Assembly: GCF_002807035.1 (NCBI RefSeq)
Contig: NZ_NIUC01000006.1
Span: forward strand, 1 to 64,000
Direction of reading: 5' to 3'
Length of the DNA stretch: 64,000 nucleotides
From: Algoriphagus formosus
GTDB lineage: Bacteria > Bacteroidota > Bacteroidia > Cytophagales > Cyclobacteriaceae
Under the pieces are notes generated by a model. It was not told the origin of the DNA and did not search any database. It saw only the letters and a program-made list of their open reading frames with translations. Numbering within the stretch: position 1 is the first letter of the stretch; each line of letters begins with the position of its first letter. The translations under genes were made by a program, and so were the position numbers. Shown one piece after another: positions 35,501 through 44,339 of this stretch.

Positions 35501-36208
35501 AGCACCTGGGATATCGAACGCTTGGTTTTGGAGCATTTTCCTCAGATTGGACGAGTGATGGTCTATGGTCGAAGTGATTTTCCCCTCCAATTAGTCAAGA
35601 ACAGTAATATTCAGGTAGTGGTAATTCCACATACCCCGCTGCTATCCAAAAGTAGAGAGGAGGGGTTTCGAGCTCCATTTGAGCTTCTAAATGAAATCAA
35701 GCGCTATCTACAAAAGTTTATTTCTCCTTTTTCTAGGTTGGAGGTTTCCAACCCTGTCTTTGAAAAACTGAAGGTCCGCGCCGCCGTACAGTTTCGATTC
35801 ATCAATCAGGCAGGATATTATCGGGATAAGCTCGAGCAGGAACTCATTGAATTTCTATCACCCAATCCGGGAGACTTTCAAAAAGAAAAAGGCTTTATTC
35901 GAGCTATTTATAAGGCAGAGATACAGAATTTCATTGAATCCCGTCCCTATGTTGAATCCATCACAGCCTTTTCAGTCCTTCAAATTGTTGAGGTTCAGGG
36001 AAAATACAAAATCATAGATACCGCTGAAAATCGAAGAATTGAGCGCTTAAGAACTATCAGTCCCTATGCCATTCTGACTTCTGCATCTTCCCATCAGCTT
36101 GAAATTACAAGTGATCTGGCATTGAAGGATCCTGATCTAGCCAGTATTGGGGATCTTTCCATAGACTCCGATTTTATTATTCATTCCGTGAAACCAAACA
36201 AATCCTGA
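32579..36208 (+). CDS. Very large baseplate protein (gp6/J-like, Pvc11-like)
   Basis: The 1209-residue protein has an N-terminal wedge part (about 1-250; KRPIGNWRPFLLHDPIFIVG and a helical stretch) and a C-terminal core (about 960-1200; RHRGRGVSTWDIERLVLEHF and KLKVRAAVQFRF) that match baseplate J-like wedge proteins. The 600-700 residues between are mainly beta and far beyond the size of T4 gp6. The Algoriphagus system was described as having a cage built of massive baseplate extensions, and this insertion is the likely equivalent. No signal peptide. Translation follows directly from the gp25 gene. Confidence 0.88.
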   Translation: MKNGINQSGRMLPELEPTFVVPDERSLLELVQFTLEYAESVAYYDLEKRPIGNWRPFLLHDPIFIVGLIASTNLDEFKSIQEDLDIKWGGIGEPPAQIRREMSVNLLAMIKKLFYWEGLFDACHYSGPIVKEIRNGLQFLEPVISDSLKAQKKYSQNDFQAAGISLSYSGRSTENSIKENFKTAYKNLMYITEFAALRFEEMIKNPNGDLQPHLGLLIAGLRLFQEVQKDINTLTEKHLDFYYQRLLNQIPKHPFPIEVLAGLIPKPGAKYLPENSSFNLVFPSKKTVAMENPYASELSKGKIAELRTLYKSEYYPFSSGDKVGEFSLNTIYDQVLVKGDGKQEISFQGNQSADFPFSLGEDLSKKSGQERALTSSQLGFVISSPVLLVESGIHFFKISIELSASSSRNFNNFISELLVSKERFMDHSLKPEEEEQKSFTHSFLNEAFTVFLSTSAGWTQLNYIQVEFVFTENLLIFRLEPEGDEELPFPFTAGIHGEQAESPWPSLRFLINNTAHYPPYKALSLFEIVTMEIHTLSKGVSNGFELYNQGGKLDSSAPFLPFGSLPTKDSYLKLYHPAVINRYLSRLSLNLTWLGLPEERNGFADYYKAYPEPITNQTFKGQVGINSDAYIENDEDSELDQEFSFFDEIEKPDGTYLSTKKGITLNLDLMDLSVLPVPTRLEKISQLLYLSIRIAAPKPFVFGHEQYTKVFADLSFYNSRFPKRKKDLPQPAYTPYLEKIEFTYSNYTKENFTRKSDGEQESIRFHHIFPFGYTQVFPASRSTGSRLVPQINGRGNLLIGLTDLEANQIINLGFKLHPAYFIHTITKAPAVRWEILEKNQWLPLGNLILEDTTHGMLQSGIVKIKLPSILDDCNTRLSSGKVWLRVSNIGSKDINSRLMSLFVNAVLLVEKKGVEDIEMNFEEIHQSPQLLSNANSLLDGVLGPFHLKIPGLKKTPQQDRVRISEQTRHRGRGVSTWDIERLVLEHFPQIGRVMVYGRSDFPLQLVKNSNIQVVVIPHTPLLSKSREEGFRAPFELLNEIKRYLQKFISPFSRLEVSNPVFEKLKVRAAVQFRFINQAGYYRDKLEQELIEFLSPNPGDFQKEKGFIRAIYKAEIQNFIESRPYVESITAFSVLQIVEVQGKYKIIDTAENRRIERLRTISPYAILTSASSHQLEITSDLALKDPDLASIGDLSIDSDFIIHSVKPNKS

Positions 36209-36215
36209 AGCTTAC

Positions 36216-36971
36216 ATGGCAATTTTATCCGAAAGCAGTATAGTGATCAATGACCGGGAGCAACTGAAGAAATACTTCCGAAGTGGCATGCTCCCGACAG
36301 AAATGCACTTTGCGATTTTGATTGATTCCATGTTCAATAAAGTGGATGATGGGATCAATAAAAGTGAGGAGGAAGGCTTGATGATATTTCCATCAGGAGA
36401 TGAAGAAGTGTTGCTGAGTTTTTATGATTCCTTGAAGGAAAAAAAGGCAAGTTATGTCTTGGTGAATGGAAAAGGGGAAACCAAAGGTATCATCCTGAAA
36501 GAAAGGGGAAAAGACAGTCCAACCATCTTTTTTCAAAAAGGAGGAAATGTCGGAATCGGTACGGATTCACCTAGCCAAAAGCTGGAAGTTGCCGGTATGA
36601 TTGCCTCTGAAGGTAGGGTGGGAGTGTATCGGCAAGGACAGATTCCAGCAGATGGAAAATGGCATAATGTACTTACCAAGCTTACTGGCTGTCAGGGATT
36701 TGAAATAGTAGCCCATGCCGGAAGAAAACAAAAGGGAAAATATGCCCTTCTCCATGCCACAGCCTTAAGCACATTTGGAAAGTCCAAACCAAAAATCTCC
36801 AAAACCTGTGCTTATTATGGGTTTTGGTGGAATAAAATCCAATGCAGGTGGAGAGGGGACACTTTTAATTATTCTTTACAGATCCGCACAGGGAGTAATT
36901 ATGGAGGTGATTCCAAAATTACCTATCGGATAGCCAAACTCTGGGATGATGAATTTTTAAGCCAGCCTTGA
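36216..36971 (+). CDS. Fibre-like protein inside the baseplate gene run
   Basis: The 251-residue protein has an N-terminal helical part (1-75; LKKYFRSGMLPTEMHFAILI) and a short beta linker. At 110-127 it has the tail-fibre signature GGNVGIGTDSPSQKLEVAG, common in phage and Bacteroidota fibres. A compact C-terminal domain follows (about 130-250) with many aromatic residues (YGFWWNKIQCRWRGDTF). The N-terminus could bind the baseplate and the C-terminus a receptor or the cage, but no partner can be proved. It is the only fibre-like gene in the cluster, and lies between the two large baseplate genes. Confidence 0.7.
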   Translation: MAILSESSIVINDREQLKKYFRSGMLPTEMHFAILIDSMFNKVDDGINKSEEEGLMIFPSGDEEVLLSFYDSLKEKKASYVLVNGKGETKGIILKERGKDSPTIFFQKGGNVGIGTDSPSQKLEVAGMIASEGRVGVYRQGQIPADGKWHNVLTKLTGCQGFEIVAHAGRKQKGKYALLHATALSTFGKSKPKISKTCAYYGFWWNKIQCRWRGDTFNYSLQIRTGSNYGGDSKITYRIAKLWDDEFLSQP

Positions 36972-36975
36972 TTTC

Positions 36976-39837
36976 ATGAAAAAGCCCGGGACCATACAAA
37001 AGGACTTTAAAGCCAAACCATCGCAAGATTATAATTTGCTGAAGGAAAAAGGGCTTTCCTATGTCCAGGAGTTGAGTGGCAAAATCTGGACGGATTACAA
37101 TGCTCATGACCCCGGTGTGACTATCCTCGAACAGTTCTGTTATGGGATTACTGAGTTAGGTTTTAAGACTGATTTTCCCATTGAGGATTTGCTGACTACA
37201 AAAAAAGCCCATTCCATCGACACGAAGAAAAATTCTTTTTTTTCACCGGCGGAAGTTTTTAGCTCGCATCCTGTTACAGCCAATGATTTTAGAAAATTAA
37301 TTATCGATACCTTTCCGGAGGTTCAAAATTGCTGGATAGAACCTGCCTACTCCCTTGCAGGGGAAGAGGCAATCAATGGTCTTTACCAACTCGAAATTCT
37401 TCCTTCTCTTTCATTTCAGAAGCGTTTAAAAAATTATCCCAAAGAGGGAGAGAACTTCCTTTCTAAACTAAATGATTTCCTGTTTGAAAACCGAAATCTT
37501 TGTGAGGACTTTGATCCACCCATTTTACTTTCTCCACTGGAAATCAGTCTAAGCGCAAATATTGAAGTCAATGGTGATTTTGATGTAGACCGGCTCATGG
37601 CTGAGATTCTTTTTGTACTGGAGGTCTATCTCTACCATCCGGTTGCTTTTGCCAGCCTTGAGGAGCTGATAAAGGATGGGAATAGAATGGAAGATATCTT
37701 TTCCGGACCTAGATTGAAAAGGGGATTTATCCGTGATTCCGAGCTCAAGCCTAGAAGCAAAGAATTATATACAGAGAAAATCCAACAATTGATTTCAAAG
37801 ATTAATGGAGTGAAGAAATGTTGGAGTTTTGGTTTTCTAAACAGCGAAAATTCAGAGGAAATAAGACTCCCTGAGGGAAGCTATGCAGCTATCAATACCA
37901 ATTTTTATGAACCAACCGGAGTCTATTCTACCATTCAGTTGTATGTCAATGGAAATTTACAAAGAGCAAATAAAAACCGGGTTGGTGATCTATTGCTGGA
38001 CTTTTGGTCTAAGAACTATCGGGTTTATCAGGTGGATCTTTATAAGGAAAATATTTGGGGAGGTCAGCTCAACGGGAAATTCCGAAACCCTTCGCAGTAT
38101 CATTCCATCCAACATCATTTTCCAGGAATCTATGGGTTGAGTAAAGACGGACTTCCTAGCCGCGAGCCATTGGAAAGGCATGCAAAAGTCAGGCAATTGA
38201 AAGGGTATTTAATGCTGTTTGAAAAGCATTTAGCTAATTATTTGGCTCAATTAGGGCATTTAGTAGATTTTTTCGATCCTACTCTTGATGCTGAGAAAGG
38301 GAGCTATTTCGGGCAGGAATATGAGACCAACATAGGAAAAGATGAACTGGAGATGAAAGCCAATATGGGTTCAGACTTTTCCCATGGAAAGAAGAACCCA
38401 CAGACTGGCGAAACTTCGCTGGAATGGTTAAGGCGTAAAAACCGGGTTTTAGATCATTTGTTAGCCAGGTTTGGCGAACAGTTCAATTCCTTACCATACC
38501 AGCTATCGCTCAAGCTGAATCTGTTTGAATCAGAGGAGCAATTTCTATCTATCATGCTCTTGCAAAAGGCTGATGTTTTAAGTCGAATTCCCACATTCAA
38601 TTATTCGAAAAACCGCGCATCACTTGAAAGTAAGCAGACGGAATCTATCAACTTCGTCCTTTTAGATTGGCTGAATTCCATTTTAGGTTTTGAAAAAACA
38701 AAAACAGGCTTAATTCCTGACTTTTTTCCATTTAAGTCTGATGATGAGATTATTTATTCAAACGGAATTGTAAGGACAAAAACCCAATACGATGATTTTA
38801 TTCTAAAATACAGGCCTCTAAGTAAGAAAGAGCGCAGTTTTACTCAACTTGATCAGGAGCTTTCATCGGGTTTTTCATTGGGGAAAATCACCATCAAAGA
38901 TCTATTTGAAAGGACTTTAGATGCTGAAAATTACTGGATTTCCAAAACAAGCAAGGACTCTGAAGAGGTAGAGGTGCTTTTTCAGAAATCAGATTCAACA
39001 TGGGTCAGTGTATGGGAAGGAAAAAAAGTTGAAAATGCACTTCAGGCAATAGGTAAGAATATCGCTTTTTTTAGGCAGAAAAATATCGAATCTGAAGGAA
39101 TGTATCTGATCGATCACATTCTTTTGAAATCCATTCTTTCTGATTCTGAATTTGGTTTTGAAATCAGAGATGAGTGGGGTAATTCATTTGCACGGTCCAA
39201 ATGGTTTTCCAGTCATACGGAGCGGTCTAATGGGCTTCAAGCTTTTTACCAGTCAGCAATCAATAAGGAGTTTTATGAGAAAACAGGTGATCAGTTTTTC
39301 ATCAGGATTGAAGAAGGAGACAGGATTATCAGTTTTGATAAAAGTCTTGAAAGCGATTTAGACTATCTTTTTGATTACACTTCAGACTTTGCTTACCTAT
39401 TTGCCGGAGAGCCTAGTCTATCGGGTCAGCTGTCCTTGTTGGAGATTGAGAAATTGAGAATGAAGGGGACTCTTCATGATCAAGGTATTTACAGACAGCG
39501 ATCTCTCATTTTTTTGAGAAAACTGGCAAATGGAACAATCGTCGGTGAAGATTTTTTCAATTTAAAATCTTCCTTGGTTTTTCCCGACTGGCCTGCTCGC
39601 TTTCAGGAAAGGTATTTTAGACATTTTGTTGAAACCGAAGTCAAAGAGCGGGTTCCGGCTCACCTCCAAATGAATGTTTACTGGATTGATTTTAAAGAAT
39701 TTAGGCGTTTTGAACCAATGTTCTTGGCTTGGCAAAAAGCCTTTTTAAAGGATAGGTCTGATAAGGATACTGTATCCAAAGCTCTTGAACTCTATAAGTT
39801 TTTATCTGAATTGGAGAAAGGAGGAGCGGGTGGTTAA
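36976..39837 (+). CDS. Large baseplate protein (gp7-like, Pvc12-like)
   Basis: The 953-residue protein opens with a recognisable block SYVQELSGKIWTDYNAHDPG then VTILEQFCYGITELGFKTDF (about 30-70), typical of the second wedge protein of eCIS baseplates. The rest is long, mixed alpha/beta, with an acidic insertion near 440-480. Together with the 1209-residue protein it would build an enlarged baseplate. Its 3' end nearly abuts the tape-measure gene (one base between stop and ATG). Confidence 0.85.
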   Translation: MKKPGTIQKDFKAKPSQDYNLLKEKGLSYVQELSGKIWTDYNAHDPGVTILEQFCYGITELGFKTDFPIEDLLTTKKAHSIDTKKNSFFSPAEVFSSHPVTANDFRKLIIDTFPEVQNCWIEPAYSLAGEEAINGLYQLEILPSLSFQKRLKNYPKEGENFLSKLNDFLFENRNLCEDFDPPILLSPLEISLSANIEVNGDFDVDRLMAEILFVLEVYLYHPVAFASLEELIKDGNRMEDIFSGPRLKRGFIRDSELKPRSKELYTEKIQQLISKINGVKKCWSFGFLNSENSEEIRLPEGSYAAINTNFYEPTGVYSTIQLYVNGNLQRANKNRVGDLLLDFWSKNYRVYQVDLYKENIWGGQLNGKFRNPSQYHSIQHHFPGIYGLSKDGLPSREPLERHAKVRQLKGYLMLFEKHLANYLAQLGHLVDFFDPTLDAEKGSYFGQEYETNIGKDELEMKANMGSDFSHGKKNPQTGETSLEWLRRKNRVLDHLLARFGEQFNSLPYQLSLKLNLFESEEQFLSIMLLQKADVLSRIPTFNYSKNRASLESKQTESINFVLLDWLNSILGFEKTKTGLIPDFFPFKSDDEIIYSNGIVRTKTQYDDFILKYRPLSKKERSFTQLDQELSSGFSLGKITIKDLFERTLDAENYWISKTSKDSEEVEVLFQKSDSTWVSVWEGKKVENALQAIGKNIAFFRQKNIESEGMYLIDHILLKSILSDSEFGFEIRDEWGNSFARSKWFSSHTERSNGLQAFYQSAINKEFYEKTGDQFFIRIEEGDRIISFDKSLESDLDYLFDYTSDFAYLFAGEPSLSGQLSLLEIEKLRMKGTLHDQGIYRQRSLIFLRKLANGTIVGEDFFNLKSSLVFPDWPARFQERYFRHFVETEVKERVPAHLQMNVYWIDFKEFRRFEPMFLAWQKAFLKDRSDKDTVSKALELYKFLSELEKGGAGG

Positions 39838-39838
39838 C

Positions 39839-42800
39839 ATGCAACAAAACCAGGTAGATGAACTTTTACTTTCTTTTAAGTACCCTACGAGAAAACTGGC
39901 ATCTGAATGCAATCAAAAATTTGAGAATTTGGTACACTCCACTCTTCTTCCAAGCCTTGAGCGTTCTTTTAAAAGCATTCCTTCTCAGGGGATCAGTCTT
40001 GAAATTGATTATCTGGCGATTGATCTGGGTAAAATTTCAGAAAAGGATATTGATGAGGGCCTTGGAGAGCGGATTTATGATCTTTTGAGAGAGGCACTAA
40101 AGAAAGAGATTGCTGGAAGAATAGGGCTGTCTTCACAAAATCCCGATAATGGGGCTAAGCTCCAAAATCAGCTGATTCTCCTTGCTATGGAGAGCTTTTT
40201 AATGAAAGGATACTTCCCTTCCTGGATGGATTCTGCCTGGGACCTTGATTCGATTTTGGATGAATTATTTGGAAATTCACCCAAAGACTTTTCAGACTTA
40301 ATAGGTCGTCTAATTCTGGGAAATGAATCCGTACGGAGTCGGATTGCTATACTGAACGATGACTATTTTGACAAAATAGTCCAGCTTCTGATCCCCGAGG
40401 ATGCTGAATGGGTACTCGGCTACAGAGAGACTTATTTGGCTGTACAAAAGGAGAAACCCGAGCTAAGCTCTTCTGAGAAACAGCTTAAGGTAGCTTTGAA
40501 TCTTTTTATTATTAATTACATCGCATTGGATTCTGGACCTCGGTTTAACCGGATGAGCTTCAGCAACAACTTTCTGAAATCCATCGCGGCTCATCACAAT
40601 TTAGATTTTGAGCTTTTCCTGAAAGAGATTATTCAACTTGTAGAACAGGTTCCGATTAAAACTCAATGGCACCAAACGTTTAAAGAAACTATTGAATGGG
40701 TTGCAGAACAAAATACGGACGCTGAGCCATTTGAGGAGCTTCCAGATTCTGCGGGTTTGATTGAATGGTTCAATTATTCTTCTCCCACTGCAATAATTCC
40801 ATTTTGGCTTTCTCAATGGATTGATTCAGGAATGGTATTCAATGTATTGTTGAAAAAGTACCCTGGCTTTTGGAATCAATTGAATCCAAATGGGCAAAAA
40901 AAGTTCTTTCGAATTATTGCAGGCGAGCAGGGAGATTTATGGGAGAGAATGACAGACCACTCCCTCGCTTTCATTCAAAAGGAGTCAGAAGGGTTCAAAT
41001 CATCCTCTAAAGAAATAACTGCAAAAGAACTCTTTTCCTTTGCTGCGAAGCTGGTTGAGAGCAATTCATTGATGCTGCTGAATAAGGAGGATTGGTATAA
41101 AATCCTACTGGCATTTGCTTTGGATTATTTCAATTTGGAATCAAAAGCCCAGCTTCTTAAGCTAAAATTCTTGATTGATGTGGGTGTGGATCATGGAATT
41201 CCAGAAGCACCGCTAATTTTGGGAACGCTCCTCCGTGAGCAATCAAATTCCAGGCAAAACCAAAATAAGTCTAATCCTATTCAGCAAGAAATACTGAAGG
41301 AGGGAGGTATCAAGAGAGAGCAGGCTTTTCAGGAACCAATTCTCTCAAGGGTAGAAGAAGAAAAACACTCCAAGGATGCTTATGACTCGGAGACAATTGC
41401 TGAACAAATACTCTGGAAATACTTAAGCTCGGGAGTTTTAAATGGTTCATTTTCAGAGATTAATAAAAAGGATTTAATTCTAAGTCTTGAGACTGTCCTT
41501 CAAAAGAAAAAACCAATTTTGATAGACTGGCTCAAGCAAGGTTCATCACCATCTTATCCCTTACTTTCCAAGCGGATTTGGTCATTGTTACAGGAGCTTG
41601 ATTCTACTTATTTGATTAATTATCTGGAGAAATTTGGAGGGAATATTACTCAAGATGTCCTGACACGCTCACAAAAGTTAAGGTCAATTTTCCAGATCAA
41701 ATCCAATAAACCCGATCTGCTGGATGAGCTACTTTGGAAGACCTTCTTGGTTGAATTCACCCCAAGCTCATCCGGGCTCATTTCTTTCCTAGTTTCCAAG
41801 CTTAATTTTCTGGAGGACGCATTGGCTCTTATCGCCCGAATGCCAACGATGCCTGAGGACCTTCAGAGATCCTTGCTTGCCAAAGAAGCGGAATTACAAA
41901 GGAAGAAAAGCAGGCTATTGAATTGGAGCTCTGACTTTTCAATAAACATGCCTGAGCAAATGACTGATTTGTTATGGCTTTCGCTAAAGAATAAGGGAGG
42001 GGTTCCTGTCGGCTTTTTAAATCTGAGAAAGGTTGCTAAAAAACATTCTTCAGCATTTATTTTTTCCATCTATTCTTCAAAGGAAATAGAAGCAAAAGAC
42101 TGGTCAGATCTTCTGTCTATCAAGGAGGAGGATTTCAAGGATTTTTTGAAGTCTTCTTCTGATGTGAATTATTCGAATAGACAAGTATTGGGGATAATTG
42201 AGAAGGATATTCGTTTGATTTTTGATCCCCAGGAGCAATTTTCTGCATGGTCACAAAGGAGAAAGTTAAGCTCTTTGAAGCGCCTGTTGATTCTCACTCA
42301 AAATCAACCCCAACTATTAAAGGAATCACTCGATAGCCACCTGCCAGATTTGATTTTGAGACTTCCCGATTTGCAGGGATTGATGAGCGAATCGGAATGG
42401 CGCGCTTTTTCGGAATTTTTGATGTCCAATTATTCCGATATGCGAAATATTCTGGTTTCTATTAGTCGAGTCTCCCCAGAAGTATCAAATCAATCCCTTG
42501 GTAAACTGAATAAAGGGCTCCAAAAGAAAGAATTGTTCAATTACAGTGATTTGAATAAACTGTTGAAAGAGAACGCTGATCTGTCTTCTCCTTCCCTGGA
42601 AAAGAAAATAACTCGAGAGCTAATTCCAGCTTTAGGATTGAGAAAAGAATTGAAGGATGAACTGCTGGGCTTATTTATGCTCTCTGATGGCTATTTTTCT
42701 AATAGACAATATCAAACCCGGTGGCGAAAATTACTGTTGGCATTTATTTCCGGGATCCTATCTAAAAATGGGACTTTGAATGATTTCTGGGAAAATTTAG

Positions 42801-44338
42801 GGCAGTTTCTTACCAGGAGTCCCGGATATATTTCTTTCTCATCGCAATTGCAGGAAGAAATAGATAGACCTATTTCAGCTCAAGGTTTGACTTTGAGCAA
42901 TTTTGGGAGAGATACATTTGGAAAGGTCCTTAAAGAGACAAGAAATGGAAAGTCCGAACCCCAAGAATTGGGAGATAAAGAGCAGGAATCACTTAATTCT
43001 TCGCTGCTTTTTCTAAAGAAAGAGGGATATATCCCTTGGTGGTCACCATTTAAAGAAGCTTATTCACTTCTTTTTAATACCCTGAAAGGAATTGAACAGG
43101 CTAGTCCGGAATTAGCAGAAGTCATGCTTTTACTTTTTTCAAAAAAGGGACTTTCAAACCTTATATCCGGCTTGAACCTCAATCAGATTCAACTATTAAT
43201 TATTTGGCTAAGCAATAGTAAGTACAAAAATCACTACAGGGATTTACTTTCAAGCCTTAAGGAGTTTGAATCCTTACGGGGCAGCAAACAAGGAAGCAAT
43301 GGAAAAGTGGATTCGAATGGAGCTAAACAAGTCTCTGATGAAACGGATGGTACTTCAATTTCAAATACTACTTCCATTCCCCGGCTAGATACTGACCAAA
43401 AGAACAGTTTAGAGAGTTTGCAAGGGAATCCGGAGAATCTGGATCGTTTGATTAAAAAGGCTATCAACCGCTCCGATGAATTAGATCTAATCAAACGCTG
43501 GTTTTTTGAGGATCCTCGAATTCAACAACAATTAAGTGAGATGATATCTTGGAGTGTGTGGATGTATGGGTCAAGGCTTAATCCCGGCTTATGGAAGTCT
43601 TTGGTATTAGGCTTTGCCTACGAATTTTATAAAAAGAATAAGAAAACATTTTCAAGAGCCTTTTTTGAAGAGTTTCTTGCCTATTTAGTAAAATCCCATT
43701 CAGTGATAAACTGGAATTCAGTTTTTAGTAAAATAGCTCAAAAGCAAGAGTTTAAGTACGAAAAGTATTTAGCCTATCAAAATGTCATTAAGCAAAAGTT
43801 TCCTTCCACAAAAGTTGAAAAACAAGATGTACCACAAGTTGGAGATCAGGTAAAAATAAGGAATGCAGGCCTGATTCTTTGCTGGCCATTTTTATCTGTT
43901 CTGTTCTCAAGATTAGGGATTCTTGAGGAGGGGGTAATTCCTATAAAAAATCAGTCCAGGGCTGTTTATATTCTTCAGAATATAGCATTTGGTCGCTATG
44001 ATTTTCCTGAGTATGAAATGGCTTTAAACAAGCTTTTGATCGGTATGAAAAGTAGTCAACATCTGGAGGAAGTCGAACTGAGCGAAGAAGAAATAAACCT
44101 TTCTGAAAGCTTGATCAGAGGCATGCAAAGTAATTGGGAAAAGATGAAAAAAGCTTCTGTTGAAGCCGTTCGAGAAACGTTTTTGCAGCGGGAGGGAATC
44201 CTAGAATATGGTGAGGAAGGTGTTAAGCTTAGTGTGGCGAGGACGGGGGTTGATGTTTTATTGGATTCGGTTTCATGGAATATAGGCATGATTAGACTGC
44301 CTTGGATGGAAAAGTCATTAGAGGTCAAATGGAGATAA
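39839..44338 (+). CDS. Contractile injection system tape-measure family protein
   Basis: The ATG at 39839 gives 1499 residues; an in-frame TTG upstream would overlap the previous gene and was rejected. The N-terminal domain (about 5-100) has the family block SLEIDYLAIDLGKI. The rest is a long helical repeat with recurring hydrophobic-aromatic motifs (MESFLMKGYFPSWM, FLKKEGYIPWWSPF). The C-terminal domain (about 1330-1440) has RNAGLILCWPFLSVLFSRLG and ALNKLLIGM, typical of the CIS_TMP family. Such proteins are thought to act in length control and assembly. There is no signal peptide. The length is well above what I expect for the shorter family members, through extra helical repeats. Confidence 0.85.
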   Translation: MQQNQVDELLLSFKYPTRKLASECNQKFENLVHSTLLPSLERSFKSIPSQGISLEIDYLAIDLGKISEKDIDEGLGERIYDLLREALKKEIAGRIGLSSQNPDNGAKLQNQLILLAMESFLMKGYFPSWMDSAWDLDSILDELFGNSPKDFSDLIGRLILGNESVRSRIAILNDDYFDKIVQLLIPEDAEWVLGYRETYLAVQKEKPELSSSEKQLKVALNLFIINYIALDSGPRFNRMSFSNNFLKSIAAHHNLDFELFLKEIIQLVEQVPIKTQWHQTFKETIEWVAEQNTDAEPFEELPDSAGLIEWFNYSSPTAIIPFWLSQWIDSGMVFNVLLKKYPGFWNQLNPNGQKKFFRIIAGEQGDLWERMTDHSLAFIQKESEGFKSSSKEITAKELFSFAAKLVESNSLMLLNKEDWYKILLAFALDYFNLESKAQLLKLKFLIDVGVDHGIPEAPLILGTLLREQSNSRQNQNKSNPIQQEILKEGGIKREQAFQEPILSRVEEEKHSKDAYDSETIAEQILWKYLSSGVLNGSFSEINKKDLILSLETVLQKKKPILIDWLKQGSSPSYPLLSKRIWSLLQELDSTYLINYLEKFGGNITQDVLTRSQKLRSIFQIKSNKPDLLDELLWKTFLVEFTPSSSGLISFLVSKLNFLEDALALIARMPTMPEDLQRSLLAKEAELQRKKSRLLNWSSDFSINMPEQMTDLLWLSLKNKGGVPVGFLNLRKVAKKHSSAFIFSIYSSKEIEAKDWSDLLSIKEEDFKDFLKSSSDVNYSNRQVLGIIEKDIRLIFDPQEQFSAWSQRRKLSSLKRLLILTQNQPQLLKESLDSHLPDLILRLPDLQGLMSESEWRAFSEFLMSNYSDMRNILVSISRVSPEVSNQSLGKLNKGLQKKELFNYSDLNKLLKENADLSSPSLEKKITRELIPALGLRKELKDELLGLFMLSDGYFSNRQYQTRWRKLLLAFISGILSKNGTLNDFWENLGQFLTRSPGYISFSSQLQEEIDRPISAQGLTLSNFGRDTFGKVLKETRNGKSEPQELGDKEQESLNSSLLFLKKEGYIPWWSPFKEAYSLLFNTLKGIEQASPELAEVMLLLFSKKGLSNLISGLNLNQIQLLIIWLSNSKYKNHYRDLLSSLKEFESLRGSKQGSNGKVDSNGAKQVSDETDGTSISNTTSIPRLDTDQKNSLESLQGNPENLDRLIKKAINRSDELDLIKRWFFEDPRIQQQLSEMISWSVWMYGSRLNPGLWKSLVLGFAYEFYKKNKKTFSRAFFEEFLAYLVKSHSVINWNSVFSKIAQKQEFKYEKYLAYQNVIKQKFPSTKVEKQDVPQVGDQVKIRNAGLILCWPFLSVLFSRLGILEEGVIPIKNQSRAVYILQNIAFGRYDFPEYEMALNKLLIGMKSSQHLEEVELSEEEINLSESLIRGMQSNWEKMKKASVEAVRETFLQREGILEYGEEGVKLSVARTGVDVLLDSVSWNIGMIRLPWMEKSLEVKWR

Positions 44339-44339
44339 T

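Noticed and set aside
39785..39838. Earlier TTG start of the tape-measure gene
   Set aside because: It overlaps the end of the baseplate gene; ATG 39839 follows its stop by one base and leads into the conserved domain.
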